Shown: one piece after another, positions 56,367-64,000 of the stretch | How the letters are laid out: each line of letters begins with the position of its first letter | Position numbering within the stretch: the first letter of the stretch is position 1 | From: Balanoglossus misakiensis | Taxonomy: Eukaryota > Hemichordata | Direction of reading: 5' to 3' | DNA length: 64,000 bases | Assembly (NCBI GenBank): GCA_040954595.2 | Contig: CM082580.2 | Span: 8,246,001-8,310,000, forward strand | The notes under the pieces: generated by a model | Seen by the model: only the letters and a program-made list of their open reading frames with translations | Databases searched by the model: none | What the model was told of the DNA's origin: nothing | Program-made: the position numbers and the translations under genes

Positions 56367-59300
56367 TCAACCATTCAACAAGTCCGAAAGTATATCTCAT
56401 TTGCATTTGATAACTTGATGCCCCCCATACCAACTTCGACTGTTGACGCCTGACTTTTCACAATGAACATTATACCAAATAACCCCTATACTATATACGA
56501 CAGTGTAGACTTGCTCCAAGTCTATGGGCTTCATTATATCATAATAAAAATACATTTCGGAAAATTTTGTTCCGAGTATCTCTCCATGTATAGCGTGGGT
56601 GGAGGATCGCGCTACCGAAACCAAAAGCTCAACCCGTGCCAGAAACTCGCTCAAATCAAGCACATACACGAAAAGTATTGAGAATTGGTGTGCTAGTCTA
56701 ACCACTGTGTGGAGGTACTGTGCTTATAATATTGTACTTTGGATAGCATAGCATAGAATAATGTACATTGTTTTATCTGTCCTCGCGCGGATAGGAAGTA
56801 TAGGAAAATCCAGATTTTTGTTGAACTCGTGTGTTAATTTGTCTATGAAGCACGAAATCACACTGCATGACGCAAAAGTTTCACAGGTAGGTGTTCGCAA
56901 TCAGCATGGAAGTACAATAGCGCCTGGTAGTCTCTGTGGCGTCGATGTTCAGCCAAACTCAGTGGTCACCGTCAGAACGGATATAAAGCCTATTCTTGTA
57001 CCTTTGTCATTATGGAAATTCTCCCGCCATATTGCAATTGCAACGTCAACACTGTGAGGGTGACACCTGTTGTGAGATATGAGTGACAATGTGTAAGGTC
57101 TCCCGCGAACCTTTTGAACACACGCATATCTTTAGGCACATTGAACTCGAATGTGTTCTCCCCGTACACGGTGGTCACCTTGACGATGATATTCTCTCTC
57201 TCTCTCTCTCTCTCTCTGCCTCCCCCTCTCTATTTCTCTCTCTGTATTTGCTGAGAACGTGCGTGCGATTTTACTTGCCTTGTCATGCTAAGTTGGTGAC
57301 ATTACAAATTCTTTGTGTTCGCCTTATTATAATTCAATGACCCCCTTGAGAAAACGTGATAACTTAACCTTTTAATTACGACGAAACTTACAGATTTATT
57401 TCTCAGAATGAATTAACGCGCCATGTGTGGCACCCAGCGCGCACAATTTCACACGTAGGCGCCCAGCAAGACGTGACCCAAGTTACGATTGTAAATCGCT
57501 TTGTCCACGAGGGGCGACGTACATATTTTAACGCTTTAGTACGAACCATTATAAATTATTAATTTTATGACTGTGTATGACTGTGTATCTTCGTAGTAGA
57601 CGGAGTATCTTCGTAATCGCTTGGGTATCGCATGGTTGGTTGAAAAACAACAGTGGCTATAATCATATGTTCTTGGAGCCTTCATTCTCGAAAAAAAATC
57701 CTATATGTATTACATTTGTATTACGTGTATTAGAATAGGGGCCGTGGGTCAAGTTAATCCGACAAACAGAGAAGAGTTTCTCGCCATTTTCATTCAACCG
57801 TCCTGTTAACGGCATGAACCGTTATTGTCATGTAAATGTCAATGCAGTTTACCTGCATGTACATGTACGTGTACTTGACACCCTATTCAGTCCGGCATCC
57901 ATTACCCAAGCCAACATAGAAAATGTTTCCCGCGATTGCAATGTTAACCCCGCATGCTATGGTCTAAAACTCCGCCAAATTACCAGTAAATTTATGCTCC
58001 AGACTGTTTACGTACATAGTTTAAATCATATACAAGATTTTCCCTCTTTGTATTGCAATGAGCGAGTAAAGGTAGGACATATGGAAGTTCACCCATGGTA
58101 GCTGGACTCTGTTTTGACCCGGGCGCCATCATTGTACGTGACACTAAATTCAAATGACAACAGACGGACACCAATGACACTAAATTCCGACAACTTGACG
58201 AAACAATTTTTATTTTATATTGTACATGATATTTTTTTACAAAACACAATGTCAAAATATTTTATGTACAGAAACGGTACATGATCAAAACAGTGAAACG
58301 AGGAAAATGTACACAAGCTGTACGCGCTGTCATTAAAAGATCTCCCTAACCTGGCCTTTGGTGAGTGCACTTGTCTATTGGTTCAAAGTCGACAACACGA
58401 TTAATCTTAAGTTGGGGTTTTCCCCCATTCCACCCTAACGCTAAGAAATTTACATGCTTTATGAAAATTTTAAGCTCCCTCTGGGCTACTGCCCGTCAAA
58501 GGCATCACAAATGCAGTGACGGTTCACCAAGTTAAAACTGGTGCAAAATACAACCAACAGTTGGCTATACAATGTACATGTAGATATAAAAATATAACAC
58601 ACAATGATTTTGAAGATTAAAATATTTAATCATATCCACATCTGAACTGTTTATTTCAAAACGTACATGTGTTACTGTTGACAGCACATATAAACAAAGT
58701 AATGCAACGTTTGAAAAAGGGCCGCAGAGGGCGCGTGTACTCACTCTCGAAGAAACGGAAGCGTCATTTTCGGACAATGCAAATAATTTTAATTAATACT
58801 GACAGCACAAATGAAAGTCATTCTTTGATCTAAAATATGAGTAATATGACACGATAAAGAACACTGACATACACCATTTTTGCCATTTATTGACATATGC
58901 ACATTGGAGGTGTACCTTCAAGGCCCCGTTATATTAACTTTACTTCAGGCTATATCTGAAGCCACATTTTAATTCAAAACAAAAACGTGTGATTGTGCGA
59001 GGTCGTTGGTGGCGTTTGCCATTTACCGAATCATTCCGAAACCATTTCACAGACAAAATAATCAAGTTGAAAGTATTCCAATTTTGTTCCAGAGACTTAT
59101 CAATAAAAAGCATCCATTTCGGGTTAATAAATTCGAAAGTGTACATTTATTATTAGATAAATCAGCGCCATGAAAGAAGTTTCTTGTTAAATTTATGTCG
59201 CCATGACTTAATCAGATAAATAAATTAATGTATAGCTAGCGCTGTCTGACATTAAACACACAACGGAAGAAGGAAACATTAAGTTTAAGGTATGAGCTCT

Positions 59301-61748
59301 TACGTCTGAAATAATGGACAGCGCGATTATCCAAACGATAAGGGCCGTTACAAAAATGACGACATGTTCGAGACTCCGCTTTTCGAGATGTTTATAAAAA
59401 ACTAAGAAAACAAAGATATCGATTGTGGTGATCTTGTACGATACGGAGGCAACTGTTCAACAATTACTGAATAAAACGCCAGTAGAGTCGACAATGTTTC
59501 GACAGGTGTCCGGTCGTAAAAGGAGAAGGTCGAGTCTGTAATTGTATGTATAATCTCTGCGAAGGAAGAAGATTGTTACCTAACAGCCGATAATTCATCT
59601 GTCTCTTGCAGAGTAGGCGTATAATATATCATTTTAAAGGTTACATGGCACGAATGTTACTCCATACTACGATTTTCTCCACATACTGTAGGATTGTTAC
59701 CGCCTATTTTTAGCGCGACTTTTTGGTACCAGCAGCCGATAAAACGGAAATGTCATTTTGGGTGCCTAAAGCGGCAGATGACAAGCCTAATGTCGGCCAT
59801 TAGTCTGGTCATGTGACGTCTAAATGTGACGAACCGTACACGGTTGTTTCGTGCTCCTTTTTGGAAATTAACACGTTCGCGCATATAAGGTGCAAGACTC
59901 TCCATTAGCGCCTATAGCGCCTGAGCAACGTGACTAGTGGTTGAAACTAGTCGCGTAGAAATATTTCGTCATCACATTTGAGCTGAGCGGTTCTAGAAAT
60001 TGCCCACGTGTATTCCAGTATACACCGCGGCAATCGAGCAATCGTACGGTCTATATCACTGGCCAGGTAAGTATAAAATGATCTTCTGATGGTTCAAAGC
60101 AGAAACAGTTGGAGCGCGGAATGAGTTGGCCCCCGCACAGCCGTTTATTGCCGCTCCAGAATGACGGTGAAAGTGACCTCTGGGTGTTGTAAAGTAGCGG
60201 GTCACTTTCATCATCACATACCGTGCCACACGTTTTTGCTAAACTCATACTCCCGCGGCACCTCGTCTTAAATGTATCGGCAAAAGCTTGGAGACGCCTC
60301 ACACGAGGCAGTGTCCGCGGGCAATTGGCTATTTTTAAAAAGAAAAAAAAAGTCTTAAATCGAGTCGAAGATAAGTATCTGTTCTCATCACGACGATTTT
60401 ATGTGGTTCTGTCGTATCATTGCGCGGAAATGAAGACAATATAGTCCCAAAATTAAGTCTAGACGCCCAATATGGCGCCGATCCTTAAATGAATATATAA
60501 ACACAAAATGTATTCCAGTTATTATTATATCATCCTTGACGTGCGAGCACACACGAGTAAAGCTTTATGGCTGTTTAAATAAAAAAAAATAGTCCGCTTA
60601 TAGGCAATGAAGGGGTTGACTGTGTTTACTTACAAAATACAACCTTCGCACACCTGTCTAAAAGTATTTTGCATGGTTGCATGCAAATGTATGCAAATGA
60701 CGCTTGAAGCTCATAATTATATCGCAGTCAAAGTCTATTTCGTACGCAGAAACTGCATACGCAATCAATGTCTTCAGGCAGATTGTTTTCACGTGAAATG
60801 TCATGAAGAAGGAAAACCAGTCGCCTCGTCCTGGAAAAAATGAACCTCTGTACTATCACGAGTCTTGGAGAACCGCGACGACTTCATCCAATATCCCAAA
60901 GAGCGTGCGAAGTGTATCCGTATAGTTATATAAGTGGTGACGCCATTGAGATTGTCGCTGCACATCCCACCGGTGGTGATGGCTGAAACTCCCGGCGCTT
61001 GTGCGAAAAGGAGAGACGTAAAAGTAGGGTGGGTGGTTCGTGTTCTGTTGCCGCATATATCCTAACGACGACAGCAATTTGTGCCGTCTGTGTCGTGTTT
61101 CTAGTCGTTTATCCGCAGAAATCAATTGTCACAATTTTTACAGCAAAGTGCGACGACACGTCGAGCTGGTTGCCTTTCGATTCCTGCGTTAACGTATTAT
61201 AGCACAACACCACGCTATTCCATTTTTATTCTACACGCCACACCGACAGAATGTCTCTAAAAATATGTTCAAGTCGATGGTTTCCATTAACCATAATTGA
61301 CATTATCATGCCAACCACACTTCGAAACCTATTATGTTATTTTCAAATTCTAAGCTATAAAAACACCGCCCACCCGAATACAAAGACTCCCTCGTTATGT
61401 TTGACGAGTGTAATTCGCTCCTCTCACCCATAACATGAATATCATGTCATATTAGATTTTGCTGGTACAGCGGCCTCGAACGGCTTACTGAATCACTGCC
61501 GCAGATTAATTCAACCACTAAAATACTGTTATATGAATTCGCTTTATGTCTCATTTTATAGTTCTGTTGCTGCGTGTGTCTCTCTGTCATTTTGATGCGA
61601 TTTCAGTTATATTTTATAGGGTAGCCGTCAAGTGACTGGATTCGTGGCGGGTTGGTGCCACGGTCTCCCAACGATCTGAAAGTCTTCTTGGAGAGTTTGA
61701 AGTCAACGCATCGGACTCTACGGCAACCACAAGGTACGCAAGTTGTTG
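56367..61748. other. Intergenic, no recognised gene
   Basis: No exon with family motifs was found on either strand. It includes a CT microsatellite at 57192-57218, AT-rich sequence at 58.2-59.7 kb and several poly-A/T runs. Open frames up to about 100 codons (for example 56761-57057) lack support. Confidence 0.5.
57192..57218. repeat. (CT)n microsatellite
   Basis: About 13 CT units, followed by an imperfect CT-rich stretch to 57243. Confidence 0.95.
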
Positions 61749-62535
61749 TTAGGCTGCATTCACAAACACCTCTGGAGGGGGGGGCAGGAGAATTGAGGGG
61801 GGGGATTTGAAAAAAATGAGGGTATGTGAGGGGGGGGGATTTGAAATAATTTAGGGACTGAAAGGGGGGGACTTGAAAACTTTAACGACTAAATATTTAT
61901 TTTGAGTCCACAAAAATGCAGTTTCGCGCCCTTTATTTTACAAAATTTTCTCATAACCCACCCCCTCCATTCATCAACACCTTTCAATCATTGACTGGTT
62001 TATCTAGTGTCCAAGGTCAGGGGACTTGCCCCACCCTATGATAACTTTGAGCGCCGACGGTTAAATTTGTCCTCCCCAACATACCGGTAGTTGAGTTAAT
62101 TTGCTTTTGCCGGGTTCATTAAAATGCAGCTTTGAGCTCTGTATTTTAGAAAATTTTCTTACCTGGGAGGGGGACACCCCCTCCCAAACCCACCCCCTTT
62201 CAATTCTCGGTTTACAAAGTCTCCCAACACAGAATACAAATATATGTACTTAAAAAATAAAAACAATGTTCAGTTTTAATACCCACTGATGAGGGGAAAC
62301 ATCAGTTTCAAATTCTTTTCATGGGAGCGCTGTTTTTCTTTTTACAAGATAGATAGGTGATGTGTTTTGCTCTGTGAAAGACAATGGGGGGGGGGATTTC
62401 AAAATTTTGGCAGTTCGGAAGGGGGGGATTTGAAAATATTGGCAGTTCGGAAGGGGGGCATGTGAAAATTAGCGGTAAAAAAAATTGAATTCTCCCGCCC
62501 CCCCCCCTCCAGAGGTGTTTGTGAATGCAGCCTTA
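61749..62535. mobile_element. PIF/Harbinger-like non-autonomous element (MITE), 781 bp
   Basis: The termini at 61752 and 62532 are inverted repeats of about 46 bp. Both read GGCTGCATTCACAAACACC inward, then TCTGGAGGGG and a G-run, differing mainly in G-run length. The element is flanked by TTA on both sides (61749-61751 and 62533-62535), matching the 3-bp TWA target duplication of PIF/Harbinger, whose termini begin GG. The interior contains several GGGGGGATTTGAAA motifs and repeated GCAGTTCGGAAGG, but no transposase frame. Confidence 0.8.
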
Positions 62536-63001
62536 TCACGGTCAACTTTAGCCGTCTACATACGGTAGAAATACAGCCTAGGTCTACTGCAGGCCTCTGA
62601 ATCGATCTTGATTCACATTTACATACATGAATATGCAGGTTCAGTGTTATTCAAGAGTGGTGCTGACTGGCGGTTCATATGTCAGGCCAAGTGAAAATAA
62701 CTTCTGTATATAGCCAGTTAACTTAAATACCATGCACCAGAGACAACCACACACAGAGTATATGTACACCCTGTAGGCGTGGGGAACTTGTGTCGGCTCC
62801 TGTACAAATTGGTTCATCAACTCTCGCCCTCGTTATCGGACATCTCGTAACCTGCGCCTGTTTACGCGATCATGCGAGAACTTGTATAGTGCATGCTGTG
62901 ACGTCCGAGTCAAACTGTTCAGTTCTCTCGGGAGATACTCCGCGGCAGAAGCCACGAAATCAGGTACAATCGTAATCCCTGAGCCGCTCTTTAAGATAAA
63001 A
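62536..63001. other. Downstream of the second GPCR; no gene seen
   Basis: This stretch follows the minus-strand GPCR stop at 63002 and is probably its 3' UTR and flank. No clear minus-strand AATAAA was noticed. Confidence 0.4.
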
Positions 63002-63651
63002 TCACGCTTGAGACGGCATAGCCGATCCTGATTCGATTTTCTGACGCATCAGTGTCGCGGCAGTTGAGCGGGTCCCGTCCGTGCCGGCGCCGGCTATGTC
63101 GTCCCCTTGGTCCACGGTGGCCACCGTCGACGAGTGCTTCTTGAAGCACTTGGGGAACACCTTCTTGAAGCACTTCCTGAAGTTCTCCCCCATGAAGGCG
63201 TAGATGAACGGGTTCATGCACGAGTTCGAGTACGACAGGCAGTTGGCGAAGAGGTGCACGATGAAGATGGCGTCGTTGTTCAGGTCGAACTTATGCGGGG
63301 CGACGCTTGGGCCGATGGCCATCACGTGGATGGGCAGCCAGCAGACGAAGAACAGCAGCACCACCACCATGACCATCCGGGTAATCTTCTTCTTCTGCTT
63401 CAGGCTCTGCGCGTGCAAGGAGGATGCCTCCCCGGGGACTACTTGATTCCACAGGCGGCGTAACATCATGGTGTAGCAGGCGGTGATGATGACCACCGGC
63501 AGGGCATACGCGGCAACGAAAGTGTAACTGTACCACCCAACGACCCAGCTTGCGGAAGGCCATCTTTCCACACAGAATGGACGTATTCCGTACCACTCCA
63601 GATATGCAATATCCCTGTAATACGCTATAGGAATGGCAATCAACGCCGAAC
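63002..63651 (-). CDS. Neuropeptide-type rhodopsin-class GPCR, last coding exon (5'-partial)
   Basis: The minus-strand exon begins at 63651 after an acceptor (ttttcttgcag) and ends at TGA 63004-63002, giving about 216 residues from within TM4 to the C-terminus. Visible marks: the extracellular-loop-2 cysteine in RPFCVERWP; TM5 with YALPVVIITACY; loop 3 rich in Lys (SLKQKKKITRMV); TM6 FVCWLPIHV with the canonical CWLP; TM7 NSCMNPFIYAF; then ENFRKCFKKVFPKCFKK with likely palmitoylated cysteines. It belongs to the galanin/allatostatin/kisspeptin-like neuropeptide receptor group; the exact subfamily is not resolved. The exon boundary in TM4, phase 1, equals that of the receptor at 51-54 kb. Exons for the N-terminus to TM4 must lie beyond 64000. 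Confidence 0.9.
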
Positions 63652-64000
63652 CTGCAAGAAAAAGAAAGTGAAAACCTTATAAAAAAAAATTAGAGGGAGA
63701 GAGAGAGACATGTTTTCCGATTCTATCATTTGACGGTCGTGATGAAATTCAGTCTACCAGCGAGGACCGGTAAACATGGCCGTAAAAATATATGAAACAG
63801 ACAGGCTATAGGGATTTTTAACACCCGATAACCTAAAGGGCCAGGACCCACGCACCATTTGCTTCACAAGGAGCCAGTTATCATTTCAATTAAATGCATT
63901 TCGGCGGCTTTTAAGGGCCACTGTGGAAGCAATGTATGTTGTCTACCTACGCATTCCATGTCTACCGTGCCCATTTAAAAAGATCTACAAGATTGCATAT
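63652..64000 (-). other. Intron of the second GPCR gene
   Basis: No exon was recognised between the acceptor at 63652-63653 and the window end. The upstream coding exons are outside the window. Confidence 0.7.

Overview
This is a stretch of nuclear DNA from a marine invertebrate animal. All genes but one are split by GT-AG introns with short polypyrimidine acceptors. Simple-sequence arrays are abundant, and the proteins (LIX1/Lowfat, TRPM channel, rhodopsin-class neuropeptide receptors, histone H3) are metazoan. Kisspeptin-receptor-like GPCRs and divergent TRPM channels suggest a cephalochordate or ambulacrarian, but the sequence alone does not settle the phylum.

Layout. About 1.5-4.1 kb (+): the last three coding exons of a LIX1/Lowfat gene, whose first exon lies outside the window. 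7.5-9.9 kb (-): a complete four-exon gene for a 257-residue four-helix membrane protein with a proline/glutamine-rich PPxY tail. 11.6-21.3 kb (+): a 15-exon TRPM-type cation channel of 889 residues. It has the S1-S6 core, TRP helix and C-terminal coiled coil, but no recognisable N-terminal SLOG domain. Its largest intron (15.87-19.76 kb) holds two head-to-tail copies of a short-TIR element. The long copy carries a broken gag-like two-exon ORF on the minus strand, and that ORF's intron contains a 1.6-kb minisatellite. Another TRPM intron holds a 63-bp perfect fold-back element with a 9-bp target duplication.

From 21.3 to 51.06 kb no gene can be recognised across almost 30 kb. Two weak small-gene candidates are recorded there: a signal-anchor exon at 33.4 kb and a 53-residue six-cysteine ORF at 45.0 kb. 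51.18-54.45 kb (+): a complete three-exon kisspeptin-receptor-like GPCR. 55.88-56.29 kb (-): an intronless histone H3 gene with CCAAT, TATA, the histone 3' stem-loop and a purine-rich downstream element. Its body has the H3.3-type A87/A88/I89/G90 motif together with A31 and several unusual substitutions. 61.75-62.53 kb: a non-autonomous PIF/Harbinger-like element. 63.00-63.65 kb (-): the last coding exon of a second neuropeptide GPCR.

I see no operon-like or defence-type system. The most interesting items are the hybrid H3 gene, the compact fold-back element, the tandem element plus minisatellite inside the TRPM gene, and the SLOG-less TRPM. Homology calls rest on recognising family motifs by eye; no search was run.
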